This document shows positions 26,577-36,061 of a DNA stretch of 64,000 nucleotides, in pieces. The position numbers and the translations under genes were made by a program. The DNA comes from Anaerocolumna sp. AGMB13025. GTDB lineage: Bacteria; Bacillota; Clostridia; Lachnospirales; Lachnospiraceae. The stretch lies in contig NZ_CP121445.1 in the NCBI RefSeq assembly GCF_029689925.1, positions 6,134,501 to 6,198,500 of the forward strand, in the 5' to 3' direction. The notes beneath the pieces were generated by a model. The model had not been told where the DNA came from, made no database searches, and saw nothing but the letters and a program-made list of their open reading frames with translations. Numbering within the stretch: the stretch's first letter is position 1; the number at the start of each line of letters is the position of its first letter.

Positions 26577-28091
26577 TTATATATTCCAGGTTATATCAAT
26601 TTTATCCTCTGTAATATAAATTATTTTGATTAATGCATCCACTACTGCCTGCTTGTCGGCAAAAGAAATTATTTCCCATTTTTCCACATGATCTTTAATC
26701 ACCTTCCTATCACTGTCAGTTGAAGTGCTGGTAAGTTTTATAATTTCTTCTTTTAGCCGGGTACGCTCTGAATCCAGTTTACATATTTTTTCATTTATAT
26801 ATCGCAGTAAAACTTCGTTTGCATTACTGACTTTCGCAAGTAACTGTTCTATTTCATTTTCGATTTGTGATAACTGCATTTTATCTTCATTTAATTTTTG
26901 ATTAGGCTTATAATCAGCTTGTGCGGTTAATTTAATAAATTGGGAAAGTTTCTTTTTTATAGCAGCCCCCATATAATTTTCTAATAAATCTGCATAAATG
27001 GTTCTTCCAACACCGCTACACTTCTTCCTATTCAACCTGGAGCTGCATACAAAGTATCTTCCCCATTTTGTCTTTGATTTTGCTATCGTCAGGGCATATC
27101 CGCAATTTCCGCATTTCACCTTCCCCGCAAGCCAGGAGTTTCTAGCTTTGCCTGCTTTAGCAGATTGCCTGTTATTTAAGCATCTTACTCTGCACTTAAT
27201 CCATTCTTTCGAGGATACAATTCCTTCATGGGGTGCTAATACTATTTCCTTATCTGTCAGATCACATTGCTTTCTGGTTTCTGAAGCAGAACCTCTATAA
27301 AGGTAACAGCCATTTACTCCGATAAAATCCGTTACCGGATTAATTATATTAGCCCCCTGACTTTTAAAAAATTCATAAACCTCTACATCAGCCTTAACAT
27401 ATACCGGGTTACGAAGCATTTCCGAAATCCTGGCAGTACTCCAACTGGCTCCTCGCAGATTTTTAATATTATTTTCATTCATATAGCGAATTAAATCCCC
27501 TAAAGAATTACTACTGTCGGAATACATTGCATAAAGCAATCTGATCTGTTCGCTTTCCTCTGGAATAGGAATATATCTTGAGGTATTCACTCCATCAATC
27601 ATTGTTTTTTCTATAGCAAAACCATAAGGAATACGGCCTCCCATATAAAAACCCTTTTTGCTGCGGGAATAATAAGCATCCGCCACTCTTTTTTGTATGG
27701 TCTCCCTTTCTAGCTGGGCAAATACAATACAAATATGAAGCATGGCCCGGCCAATAGGGGTAGAGGTATCGAATTTTTCTGTTGTTGAAATGAATTCCAC
27801 ATTATATTTTTGAAATTTTTCCATCATATTAGAAAAGTCTAAGATGGAACGGCTGATCCTGTCCAGTTTGTAAACAATTACTGTGGAAATTTTTCCCGCT
27901 TCCATATCACACAGCATTTCTTCAAATGCCGGACGATTTGTATTCTTTCCACTGTACCCTCTATCAATATACGCTTTATAAGGCTCACCGTGGGTCTCAT
28001 ACTTGCAGTAATCAACTTGACTTTCTACGGAAATACTATCTTCTTTTATGATTGACTGACGACCATATATGGCTATATAGGTATCGTTCAT
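26577..28091 (-). CDS. Large serine recombinase
   Basis: 504 aa. The resolvase domain has the catalytic Ser in AIYGRQS and the KLDRISRS and GRAMLHICIVFAQLERE motifs. A recombinase domain (KGFYMGGRIPYGF) follows, then a zinc ribbon (CGNCGYAL, later CSSRLNRKKCSG), and finally a coiled coil from about 395 to 460 (LSQIENEIEQLLAKVSNANE). Such proteins integrate or excise elements at short att sites. It sits at the upstream edge of the biosynthetic operon, right after a 52-residue companion gene. I could not find the matching att sites. The imperfect repeat GTGCC-ATACC-GGCAC near 26502 is a candidate. Confidence 0.93.
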   Translation of the reverse strand: MNDTYIAIYGRQSIIKEDSISVESQVDYCKYETHGEPYKAYIDRGYSGKNTNRPAFEEMLCDMEAGKISTVIVYKLDRISRSILDFSNMMEKFQKYNVEFISTTEKFDTSTPIGRAMLHICIVFAQLERETIQKRVADAYYSRSKKGFYMGGRIPYGFAIEKTMIDGVNTSRYIPIPEESEQIRLLYAMYSDSSNSLGDLIRYMNENNIKNLRGASWSTARISEMLRNPVYVKADVEVYEFFKSQGANIINPVTDFIGVNGCYLYRGSASETRKQCDLTDKEIVLAPHEGIVSSKEWIKCRVRCLNNRQSAKAGKARNSWLAGKVKCGNCGYALTIAKSKTKWGRYFVCSSRLNRKKCSGVGRTIYADLLENYMGAAIKKKLSQFIKLTAQADYKPNQKLNEDKMQLSQIENEIEQLLAKVSNANEVLLRYINEKICKLDSERTRLKEEIIKLTSTSTDSDRKVIKDHVEKWEIISFADKQAVVDALIKIIYITEDKIDITWNI

Positions 28092-28118
28092 CCTACACCT
28101 CCATTACAATGTTAGAGC

Positions 28119-28277
28119 TTATGTGTATTTACTAAATATTTTATATAGTTCCTGTTCAAGAGAAAGCCGTGCATTCTCTTCTGGATTCACAGGTGTATGG
28201 TTTATAACGGTATACTGCATCTTCTCCTCATTCAGTTCTGAGATTTCTATCGCATAAATACTATCTTTCTCCTGCAT
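28119..28277 (-). CDS. 52-residue companion protein of the serine recombinase
   Basis: ATG at 28277, 7 nt after AGGAGG, to TAA at 28119; the recombinase gene starts 27 nt later. The sequence opens MQEKDSIYAIEISELNEEKM and continues NHTPVNPEENARLSLEQELY, acidic and helical. Small acidic ORFs in this position are common beside clostridial recombinases and may be directionality or control factors. Function unproven. Confidence 0.65.
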   Translation of the reverse strand: MQEKDSIYAIEISELNEEKMQYTVINHTPVNPEENARLSLEQELYKIFSKYT

Positions 28278-28338
28278 GAGCCGCCTCCTGATATAACTTC
28301 ATAAAAAACTATGCAAGACAGTTCGTACAGTATGCATT

Positions 28339-28363
28339 AAAAAAGCTGCCTTATATGGGCAGC
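28339..28363 (-). terminator. Terminator of the first RiPP operon
   Basis: Minus strand: GCTGCC, short loop, GGCAGC, then TTTTTT. It lies about 80 nt after the protease stop codon. Confidence 0.85.
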
Positions 28364-28444
28364 ATTCTTCTATGCAATATCAGATAAGGATTTGGATAAA
28401 TTTCAAATTCTTTTTTAAGTGTCAGAAATCGGGTTTATCCCAGA

Positions 28445-29620
28445 TTATTTATACAGGCTGACCACTTTTATCTGTTCTATATTATGCAATAATATTCGGT
28501 TAAAAAGGGGAAGGAGAGGCATTGTCATTACAATATCCTTTTTACTGTTCAGGGCATAACAGTAAACCGTTTCAACCTTTTCTTTATCTGTAGTTACTGC
28601 TTCTTCTCTAAGACTTCCAAACCATATATAATGGTACTCCTCTCTTAGCAACTCTTCTCTGACTTTTATATCATCAAACCAGGTCCTATCCCAAGAATAA
28701 AATTCAACGATACCCTGATCTTTTAAAAATGCTACCAGATCCCTATCAAGGTGGTTGTTTTCATTCCCCAGATATAAAATATTACTATTGTTAAAAACTG
28801 TGGTTCGTACTTTTTTATTCAGATAGAAATTATTGATATTATCTCTGCTTAAATTGGTTTCTAAAAAATCAAAAAAGTCTCCGAGAAAATTGAAGGTTTT
28901 ATGGAAGTAATTTAGGTAACGGCTGTAAAGCGCAGTAATTAAGGGGGTCAAATAGCTGTTTCCATGATATATGTTAAAGGTATCCGAAGACGGAATTCCT
29001 ACATAACTGTCTGAAAAAATAAGCCTGTTGTTAATTCGGTCCAGATGCAGATATGGTATCTGCAATGTATCCGGGTTGCTTTCGTTTTCCGGGGTAATTG
29101 CAGTCTCCGAGCAGCTCACCGATTCTAGGTTGTTTCCCACCGCCAAGCAATTTCCCGAAACCGAACTTATCCCCATAACCGAATCAAATCCAGCAGGATA
29201 GGATATACCATTTTTATTATTATCCGCAGCAAATATGGCAATGCCTGCTCTATAAGCCCTGTCACATACATCCTTTAGCATAAGTACTTTTTTCTGTTCA
29301 GTCTTATCTGCTTTCCAGGTAAAACCTAAACTTAAATTAATGATATCAACACCTGCTTCGATGCTATACTTAATGGCTCCGCATAAATCTTCCAAGCTTC
29401 CCCTTAACCGGTCATCTAATATCTGAATGGATATAATCTCCGTATCAGGAGCTTCATAAAGCAATTTCTTAATAATATTGGTACCATGGGAAGCTGTATC
29501 ATATCCGGATTCTTTGATGCCCTGTCTATCATATCCCAGTCCTGTCACCTTTTTTCCTGCAAAAAAACTATCCTCTAAATTTACACCCGAATCAATTACA
29601 GCTGCTTTTATTGGCTTCAT
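28445..29620 (-). CDS. S8 subtilisin-like protease of the RiPP operon
   Basis: 391 aa from the ATG at 29620, which follows GGAG by 5 nt; an ATG 21 nt upstream has no such site. The triad is Asp in AAVIDSGVN, His in TASHGTNI and Ser in YHGNSYLTPLITAL, where GNS replaces the usual GTS. A C-terminal 150-residue extension (KVRTTVFNNSNILYLGNEN...) has no known motif. No signal peptide. It probably removes the leader from the modified precursor or degrades the peptide. It is the last gene of the operon. Confidence 0.88.
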   Translation of the reverse strand: MKPIKAAVIDSGVNLEDSFFAGKKVTGLGYDRQGIKESGYDTASHGTNIIKKLLYEAPDTEIISIQILDDRLRGSLEDLCGAIKYSIEAGVDIINLSLGFTWKADKTEQKKVLMLKDVCDRAYRAGIAIFAADNNKNGISYPAGFDSVMGISSVSGNCLAVGNNLESVSCSETAITPENESNPDTLQIPYLHLDRINNRLIFSDSYVGIPSSDTFNIYHGNSYLTPLITALYSRYLNYFHKTFNFLGDFFDFLETNLSRDNINNFYLNKKVRTTVFNNSNILYLGNENNHLDRDLVAFLKDQGIVEFYSWDRTWFDDIKVREELLREEYHYIWFGSLREEAVTTDKEKVETVYCYALNSKKDIVMTMPLLPLFNRILLHNIEQIKVVSLYK

Positions 29621-29651
29621 ATCTGCTCCTTTCCTTATCATTTACACTTTA

Positions 29652-29735
29652 CAGTAACCGCAAAACCAAAGATAACATAAGTTTCAAGGGGAGCTTTAAC
29701 CTCCCAGTTGAAACTTATGTTTTGAATGATACTTA
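29652..29735 (-). terminator. Long hairpin between phospholipase and protease genes
   Basis: AACATAAGTTTCAA and TTGAAACTTATGTT are perfect 14-nt arms (about 29673-29733), with GGGAG/CTCCC nested inside. There is no long T run, so it may attenuate transcription or protect the mRNA end. Confidence 0.6.
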
Positions 29736-29749
29736 AGACATCCAGACCC

Positions 29750-30607
29750 TTAGTAGATTCCGACTTCTTCCGCAAATTTATAAATATACTGAGTAACTGC
29801 TTTGATAGCATTTTGGACGCTCTTTTCTCCTGCAATACTGTATGTACTGCTGTTTTGTGCCTGTCCTGCCAAAGCTTTCGCCAACTTTGCCGTAGCCTGC
29901 ATAAGGCTACCTACGGAAGTATTAACAGCCTGCTGGTAAACACTTGAAGAAAATGTATTGCCGGCAATTTTATAGGAAGTACGATGGTCATCCACATAGG
30001 CTTCGAATTCGGTATGATTGCTGTTTAACGCTGTAAGATTTGAGGCATGATGAGGCTCGTTCGCATCGGAAACATAATGGGTTCCCCTGCCAAGATATAA
30101 GAATGCTGCTGTGATGTCGCCTGCTTTATACCGTTCAATTGCCTGGTTATAATAGGATTCTGCTCTGGTTTTTGCCGTTGGAGAAGTTTGTCCCAACCAG
30201 TTTTTATTCGTATCCGGATCATAAAAGTGTCCGGCAAATGTGGCAAAATCTGTTTCATTGCCAAGTCCATCCGGCCAGTCGGTATTCGATACAATAACCT
30301 CTGCATTATAAGCTGAATGAAGAATACTGTTTCCCTTGTCATTACTTATTATCGCCAGGGCATTGGCAACAATATATTGATGGGTATGATCCACACCTCC
30401 GCTGACAAAGCTTGGTGTAAATTCGCCCTGGCTGTGATTAAGAGGTACTCCGCTGCCGTAAATATCATCAGAGCCATTCATAATCTCCAGTACTTTCTCC
30501 GGCAGTCCCTCCTCCTTTCCCTCTGTTCCTGCTGCAAAAGCAGTACTGCTGCAAAAAACTGTTACCACACATAAGGTACATAATACTTTTTTCATGAATT
30601 GTTTCAT
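29750..30607 (-). CDS. Secreted zinc-dependent phospholipase C
   Basis: 285 aa. A clear signal peptide (MKQFMKKVLCTLCVVTVFCSS, cleavage after AFA) precedes a Zn_dep_PLPC domain. Zinc-ligand clusters are recognisable: DHTHQYIVANALAI, DFATFAGHFYDPDT, GRGTHYVSDANEPHHASN and NHTEFEAYVD. Relatives include the catalytic domain of C. perfringens alpha-toxin and B. cereus PC-PLC. The C2-like membrane domain of alpha-toxin is absent. It hydrolyses phosphatidylcholine-type lipids outside the cell. Its place inside a RiPP operon, between exporter and protease, is unusual. The ATG follows AAGGGG. Confidence 0.92.
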   Translation of the reverse strand: MKQFMKKVLCTLCVVTVFCSSTAFAAGTEGKEEGLPEKVLEIMNGSDDIYGSGVPLNHSQGEFTPSFVSGGVDHTHQYIVANALAIISNDKGNSILHSAYNAEVIVSNTDWPDGLGNETDFATFAGHFYDPDTNKNWLGQTSPTAKTRAESYYNQAIERYKAGDITAAFLYLGRGTHYVSDANEPHHASNLTALNSNHTEFEAYVDDHRTSYKIAGNTFSSSVYQQAVNTSVGSLMQATAKLAKALAGQAQNSSTYSIAGEKSVQNAIKAVTQYIYKFAEEVGIY

Positions 30608-30703
30608 TCTACATTCCCCTTTCTTTTTGTTGCGTAATTAAAACCAGCAAAGCAGCCGGCACTTAATTACTTTCGTTGGTTTCTTATCTATGAACGCAAC
30701 AAT

Positions 30704-32377
30704 CTAATAGATCGTTGCGATTTCATACTCCTTAACCACTGCTGCAATTCCTTTTTTCACGGAATAAATTCTATCAAAATATGCACATTCCTCGATATTG
30801 TGGGATATAAACAGGATAATTTTATCTTCCTTTAATTTATCTATAATAGAAAAGAGTTTTTTTCTCCGTTCAATATCAATAGAAGCAGTACTTTCATCAA
30901 ATATAAGGATGTCTGCATCTTTTAATAAGGCTCTTAAAATATCCAGCCTCTTTTTCTGACCGATGGACAAATTAGAAGTCCCTGCACTTAATTCTTCTTT
31001 CCATTTAGCTGGTAAGTCAAGTATTTCCTCTTTTAAGTCTAGCAGCTCACTAAAGGTAATCAGCTGCTTTTCACTAAACTCCCCACTTATATTAAGATTC
31101 TCAAGAATGGATTCTTTATAAAATAGTGATTCCTGCTGTACGAAAGCAATTTTTTTGCGAAGGGAACGAATATCCAATTGTTTTATTGGGATATGATTAA
31201 AGTATATGTTTCCGTCACTGACGGTATAAAGTCCTGTTACCAGTTTCATAATAGTAGACTTGCCGCAGCCGCTTGGTCCCATAAAAGCCGTTACTTCTCC
31301 ACGGTTTATGGTTAGATTAAGACGGTTTAGTACCTTTTTTCCTTCCTGATACCAAAAACTCACCTCGTCAAACCGGATGGTTTCCACCGGTTCCTCCAGT
31401 TCCCTGTCGCCACTGCTCTCATCCTGTTCTTTAAGTATGGAATATAAACGATTAATTGCTATAACAGCACCCTGATAACTGTTATTGAACTGGGTGAAAA
31501 AGTTCGTCGGGGTAAGGAGAAGGTTTTGGTAGTTAACAATTGCCATAACCGAACCTACGGTAAGTGTTCCGGCAAATATGGAAAAACCGCCGATTACCCA
31601 GATACAACCGGAAAGAAGGTAAATCAACAGATAACTTATATTAATATTGACGGAAGAAGTCAGCTTTAACTTAATCTGAGCCGCATAATACTTTTCGTAG
31701 GCTTCCCAGAATTTTTCATTTACCTGCTTATAAGCTGCGTATAATTTCGTGATAATTACATTATTATAATTTTCCGTAATCCGCTCCGTGGCTGCTTCAT
31801 TGCTTGACATACAGGTCTCCGAAATGGCCTTGATTCTGGTACCGAAAAATCTGTTACAGTAGATATAGCCTCCTATGATAGCAAAAGAAATCACCAATAC
31901 CCGCCAATCCATTAAACATATCATTACACAGGCAAAAATCAACGTTGCAGCATTGCTTACTGTTTTAATCAGCAAATAACCGCAATTGTCTTTAACAATC
32001 TCAACTTCTTTATTATATTTTGATAATACATCGCTTAAGCTATGATTATCAAAATAGGAATAAGGCAGGGTTCCTAATTTATCATTTAATTCTTTTCTGA
32101 GTCGAAAACATAATTGCTCCGATAATTTTGCCAACAGATAATCCTTTACGACATTAAAGCACATATTTATTACAAAACAAACCATCATAGCACTTATCAT
32201 AATTAGGAATAATTTCATATTCCTGTCCGGAAAAGCATCATCTATCATAACTTTATAGGTCCAGGGAATAATTATCGTAATAATACTTTGCAGTATGGTC
32301 ACGATACATACTAAGATAAAAACAGCTTTTTGTTTAAAAACATAGTTTTTGACAAAAGATAAATAAACCTTCTTCAT
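30704..32377 (-). CDS. ABC transporter (fused permease/ATPase), peptide exporter
   Basis: 557 aa. Six membrane segments fall within residues 1-300, then an ATPase domain: Walker A GPSGCGKSTI, signature LSIGQKKRLDI, Walker B ADILIFDESTAS. There is no N-terminal C39 peptidase, so leader removal needs another enzyme, probably the S8 protease. The start overlaps the preceding radical SAM gene by 4 nt (ATGA), showing tight coupling. It probably exports the mature peptide. Confidence 0.93.
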   Translation of the reverse strand: MKKVYLSFVKNYVFKQKAVFILVCIVTILQSIITIIIPWTYKVMIDDAFPDRNMKLFLIMISAMMVCFVINMCFNVVKDYLLAKLSEQLCFRLRKELNDKLGTLPYSYFDNHSLSDVLSKYNKEVEIVKDNCGYLLIKTVSNAATLIFACVMICLMDWRVLVISFAIIGGYIYCNRFFGTRIKAISETCMSSNEAATERITENYNNVIITKLYAAYKQVNEKFWEAYEKYYAAQIKLKLTSSVNINISYLLIYLLSGCIWVIGGFSIFAGTLTVGSVMAIVNYQNLLLTPTNFFTQFNNSYQGAVIAINRLYSILKEQDESSGDRELEEPVETIRFDEVSFWYQEGKKVLNRLNLTINRGEVTAFMGPSGCGKSTIMKLVTGLYTVSDGNIYFNHIPIKQLDIRSLRKKIAFVQQESLFYKESILENLNISGEFSEKQLITFSELLDLKEEILDLPAKWKEELSAGTSNLSIGQKKRLDILRALLKDADILIFDESTASIDIERRKKLFSIIDKLKEDKIILFISHNIEECAYFDRIYSVKKGIAAVVKEYEIATIY

Positions 32378-33657
32378 GCTTCCCTCGATTCCGCTGTCAA
32401 AGAATCAACATCCGTACAGCTGTTTAAGTACTGGTAGAATAAATTAAGATTCTCCTCTAAGGACCTTTTTCTTTCATAATAAAACATCATAAACTTAAGA
32501 AATATTAGATTCAGTCTGCAATTTCTCTTTAAGTAGGCTGGATCTAACAACCCTTCTGCCGCACAGGGTCCGGTACAAAAGTATTTGACCCTACACTTAC
32601 TGCACATGCTTTTTTCTTTTACTAAAAACATGTCCTTAATACGTACCTCTTTAAGCTTCTCCTCCCATTTACATAGGACCGTCTCTAAACAATCATTAAT
32701 AATATTACCAAGCTCACATACGTCCTCTCTTATGTTGGAACACATATATAAGTTACCGTCCGGTTGAATGGATAACAATTTGCCGTACCCCCCACAGCCT
32801 TTCGCTGCCTGTAATCTTGGCATAAAGACACCGGATAGCTCCTCTGTATAATACTTTTTTTCCAGAATGTAACCAATCACTTCAAGGTATAACGTAAGAA
32901 TTTCCATGTCAGTAAATATTTTCTCTTCCAGAAAGGCTCTGCCTAAAGGCGCTACAAAACGAATTTCAAACACTGCCTGATAACGATAACATAATTCCAC
33001 TGCCTCTTTTATAAAACTACAGCTATTCCGGTCTACTACAAAGGAAAAAGCAAGGCGTATCCTGGCATCCCGTATGGCAGCAAAAACTTTCTCCATTTGT
33101 TTCATAAGTACGGGATTTGAGAACAGATTTTCTATACTGATTTCAATATTTCCAATATAATCCGATAATTCCGGTATCATATCTTCCTTCAATAATAAGC
33201 CATTGCTTTGCAGAATTAGTTTATCTCTTCCAAAAGCTTTTGAAAATTCCCGGATAATCGGCAGGATATCCTTTCTTATCATAGGTTCACCGCCGGTTAA
33301 TATGATCTTTTTTAAGGCAAGCTTTTTTAATTTAGGTATTACAACTTCAATAATCTCATCCGCTTGCATATCCGTCTTGTTATCCAAGCCAGGTTCTGAA
33401 TTCATGGAACAAAATGCGCAGTTTAAATTACAGTTTTTTGTCAGGGCAAAATAGACGGATTTCATGTTTTCGTTTAATAAGGGGGTATTCAAAAACAGCT
33501 CATATTTCATATTAAGTTCCTCATAAAATAGTTCTGCCTCCTGCATTCTTTTCTGATACAAAGCTTTGCTTAGGCGTACCCACCTACAATTATCCGTGTT
33601 AAGAAGAATCACTTTGTTATTCTCTTCATAAACCTTAAGAACCGATTTTCTGTCCAC
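32374..33657 (-). CDS. Radical SAM/SPASM peptide maturase (third of three)
   Basis: 427 aa. The N-terminal 60 residues resemble a PqqD-like recognition domain (VILLNTDNCRWVRLSKALY). The cluster motif is Cys76, Cys80, Cys83 (TKNCNLNCAFC). The SPASM region has GCGGYGKLLSIQPDGNLYMC and CSKCRVKYFCTGPC for auxiliary clusters. It is expected to form a C-S or C-C crosslink in the precursor. It follows the second maturase gene with no real gap. Confidence 0.9.
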   Translation of the reverse strand: MDRKSVLKVYEENNKVILLNTDNCRWVRLSKALYQKRMQEAELFYEELNMKYELFLNTPLLNENMKSVYFALTKNCNLNCAFCSMNSEPGLDNKTDMQADEIIEVVIPKLKKLALKKIILTGGEPMIRKDILPIIREFSKAFGRDKLILQSNGLLLKEDMIPELSDYIGNIEISIENLFSNPVLMKQMEKVFAAIRDARIRLAFSFVVDRNSCSFIKEAVELCYRYQAVFEIRFVAPLGRAFLEEKIFTDMEILTLYLEVIGYILEKKYYTEELSGVFMPRLQAAKGCGGYGKLLSIQPDGNLYMCSNIREDVCELGNIINDCLETVLCKWEEKLKEVRIKDMFLVKEKSMCSKCRVKYFCTGPCAAEGLLDPAYLKRNCRLNLIFLKFMMFYYERKRSLEENLNLFYQYLNSCTDVDSLTAESREA

Positions 33658-33659
33658 CT

Positions 33660-34739
33660 TTACTGCCTCCTTTCGGATACTGACAGATCTTCTTTTACAT
33701 CGTTATAAAATCCATACTTAAACTGTTCCAGCCTGCACAAGATTTTATCGGGTTTATTTATATCCTGGTTACTGGCTAAGCTGGACATAAGACAGGCCCT
33801 GGCACCGCAATACTCATATATGGAACAACTCCTGCAGGATTCATTTTGAATTCCACTGATTTCTTTTAAGAATTTTATTTTATCCGGATACAAGCCCTGA
33901 TCAGTATCTCCCAGGGAAAACTCCTTATCTAAGCAGGCGCTGCAAGCAAAAAAGCTCCCGTCTGTTCGGACATAATGAGTTATTAGCCCTGCGCCGCAGG
34001 TATAAAACTGTTTCTTTTTCTGTGCTGCCTGCTTTAATTCATTTATAAAATTCCAGTAAAATTCCCGGTGATTCTTTAAGGAATCCAAATAAAAAACATA
34101 AGACTGTCTGATTCCCTCCATAATGCTGTCCAGTTCCTCTTCCTCCCAGGATGCAGTGAGGTCAAGGGCTGTGTCAAGGACCTTTACCCCCAGTTCCTCA
34201 ACTAAATATTTTAAACTCTTAAAATAATCCTGATAGTTATTTTTAGTAACTACATTTGTTACCTGAACATACTTATTACTTTTTTCCTCATATTCTTTTA
34301 TGTAAGGCCAGTTCTTTATTATATTGTCATAAACACTGGTACTGTTTTTCGATATCCGGTTTCTGTCATTCGTTTCCTTGTCTCCGTCAATGCTTATCTT
34401 TAATATAAAGTCATTGTTAACAAGCCAGTCTACTATTTCTTTGTTCAATAACGTAGCATTGGTCGTAAGGGAAAAAATCAATTCCTTTTGTTCCGACTTA
34501 TTTTTGTCTCTGATATAAGAGACCATTTTCTGCAATTGCTTAAAATCCAGGAGCGCTTCCCCGCCTACAAAATGAAACCACAATTTATTATCTCGATGGT
34601 GTTTTACATTCCGGTATGCCATATCAATACTTTTTACGGCAGTTTCATACGCCATGGTACTGCCGCTTATCTCCCCAAGATAGCAATATTTACAGGAAAG
34701 ATTGCATTTCTGATTAATTTCCAATATTATAGTGTACAT
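33660..34739 (-). CDS. Radical SAM/SPASM peptide maturase (second of three)
   Basis: 359 aa. Cys12, Cys16, Cys19 in NQKCNLSCKYCYLGE. SPASM: TCGAGLITHYVRTDGSFFAC then CRSCSIYEYCGARAC. There is no N-terminal recognition domain, so it may rely on its neighbours for precursor binding. It is related to the first maturase (similar barrel and SPASM layout), suggesting ancient duplication. Gap to the upstream gene 23 nt. Confidence 0.9.
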   Translation of the reverse strand: MYTIILEINQKCNLSCKYCYLGEISGSTMAYETAVKSIDMAYRNVKHHRDNKLWFHFVGGEALLDFKQLQKMVSYIRDKNKSEQKELIFSLTTNATLLNKEIVDWLVNNDFILKISIDGDKETNDRNRISKNSTSVYDNIIKNWPYIKEYEEKSNKYVQVTNVVTKNNYQDYFKSLKYLVEELGVKVLDTALDLTASWEEEELDSIMEGIRQSYVFYLDSLKNHREFYWNFINELKQAAQKKKQFYTCGAGLITHYVRTDGSFFACSACLDKEFSLGDTDQGLYPDKIKFLKEISGIQNESCRSCSIYEYCGARACLMSSLASNQDINKPDKILCRLEQFKYGFYNDVKEDLSVSERRQ

Positions 34740-34762
34740 AACTCCCCCTTACTTTACCGGAG

Positions 34763-35917
34763 TCAAACCAGAACAGAGGAATCTTTTAGAAGTTCCGCTG
34801 ACTGATGATTGATCTCTAATCCATAACTTATTGCTTCCGTATATAATTTCATTATTCTTTTATGCTTGTTCTGAAAAAGTTCCTTAATTACCTTCCTGTC
34901 ATGCTTGTATAAAATCCGCTCCAATCTGCATATACAGTCAAGTGGCGTATTCAGATAACCGGACAGACTGTAATTTTGAAAACCGCATTTGGTTCCTTTG
35001 CAGGTAAATGCAATGTCACAGTCTCTGCATTTAGAAATATTATTCACAGATTTTTTAACATTTCTAAGGAAGGCTGCCGGGTCCATCCCATCTGTTACAG
35101 TACCAAGCTTCCAATTCTCTTGATTTGCCACATACCCACAGGGATAAATCTCACCCTTACCGGTTATGGTTATATGGGATTTTGTTCCAGCACAGCAGTA
35201 TTTGCTGTCTTTCTTAAAAAGTATGGTGGTATACTTGTAATCATATAAATCAATAAGCATATCCTCATAATCTACTATCTTCTTTAGATAAAATTCATCC
35301 AGACTATTCAGTTGTTCATCCATTTCCTTTAAGGTTCTATCCTCCCAGGCTCCAAAGGAATCAAATGCAATATGATACGATTTAATCCCCAGATTATAAA
35401 AATATAAAATATTTTTATAGAACAGGTGAACATTATTGGCGGTTACCGTCATACGAATATGGAATTTGATATTGTTCTCCACTAGCTTTTTAACTTTGCT
35501 CATAATAACTGGGTAAACATCCGCCCCACTAACGCTTACCCGATTCAGGTTATGGGTCATTTGATCCCCGTCCACACTGACAGATAGATTAAATTGATTC
35601 TTTGTCATAAGTTCAATGAGCCCATCATCCAGTAGTATTCCATTGGTTGTTATGGAATATCGAAACAAATCCTTCCACTGCCGGTATTTTGTATGAATCA
35701 AATCCATTGCTTCATAAATACGGTCTTTATTCAGAAGTGGTTCTCCGCCTAAAAAAGTCAGATAGATATACTCACCTGGTATATTATTGTTAACGATGAA
35801 TTCCAAAGCTTTATTTAAATTCTCACTGGAGAGGAAGCTTCTATTCTTAGTATTTCCCTCATAACAATAGGTGCATTTTAGATTACAACTGTCTGTTAAA
35901 TATAAAATACATTCCAT
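34763..35917 (-). CDS. Radical SAM/SPASM peptide maturase (first of three)
   Basis: 384 aa. Cys11, Cys15, Cys18 in TDSCNLKCTYCYEGN. SPASM: YCCAGTKSHITITGKGEIYPC and CRDCDIAFTCKGTKC. The N-terminus starts directly with the barrel strand, as in many Cys-rich-peptide maturases. It lies 145 nt after the precursor gene, behind a hairpin that could reduce its expression relative to the precursor. The chemistry (thioether, C-C, epimerisation) cannot be read from sequence. Confidence 0.9.
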   Translation of the reverse strand: MECILYLTDSCNLKCTYCYEGNTKNRSFLSSENLNKALEFIVNNNIPGEYIYLTFLGGEPLLNKDRIYEAMDLIHTKYRQWKDLFRYSITTNGILLDDGLIELMTKNQFNLSVSVDGDQMTHNLNRVSVSGADVYPVIMSKVKKLVENNIKFHIRMTVTANNVHLFYKNILYFYNLGIKSYHIAFDSFGAWEDRTLKEMDEQLNSLDEFYLKKIVDYEDMLIDLYDYKYTTILFKKDSKYCCAGTKSHITITGKGEIYPCGYVANQENWKLGTVTDGMDPAAFLRNVKKSVNNISKCRDCDIAFTCKGTKCGFQNYSLSGYLNTPLDCICRLERILYKHDRKVIKELFQNKHKRIMKLYTEAISYGLEINHQSAELLKDSSVLV

Positions 35918-35941
35918 AAACTTTTTACCTTTCTGGAAACA

Positions 35942-35993
35942 GAGCTGTTATAAAAGAGCCTTAATCCATAAGATATTACTTTTACAACAGCTC
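35942..35993 (-). terminator. Attenuator-like hairpin between RiPP precursor and maturases
   Basis: GAGCTGTTATAAAAG (35942-35956) pairs with CTTTTACAACAGCTC (35979-35993): 14 Watson-Crick pairs plus one G-T on the minus-strand RNA. Without a long T run, partial read-through is expected, giving more precursor than enzyme mRNA. Confidence 0.7.
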
Positions 35994-36061
35994 CATTATG
36001 TACCATATCCCTGTGAATTCACACGAATCGTTCTGCATTTACTGCAGGTATCCATTCTACA

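Noticed and set aside
29638-29835. 65-codon minus-strand ORF between phospholipase and protease genes, considered as a second RiPP precursor
   Set aside because: Its distal half is encoded by a perfect hairpin and its proximal half overlaps the phospholipase gene in another frame. It has no ribosome binding site.
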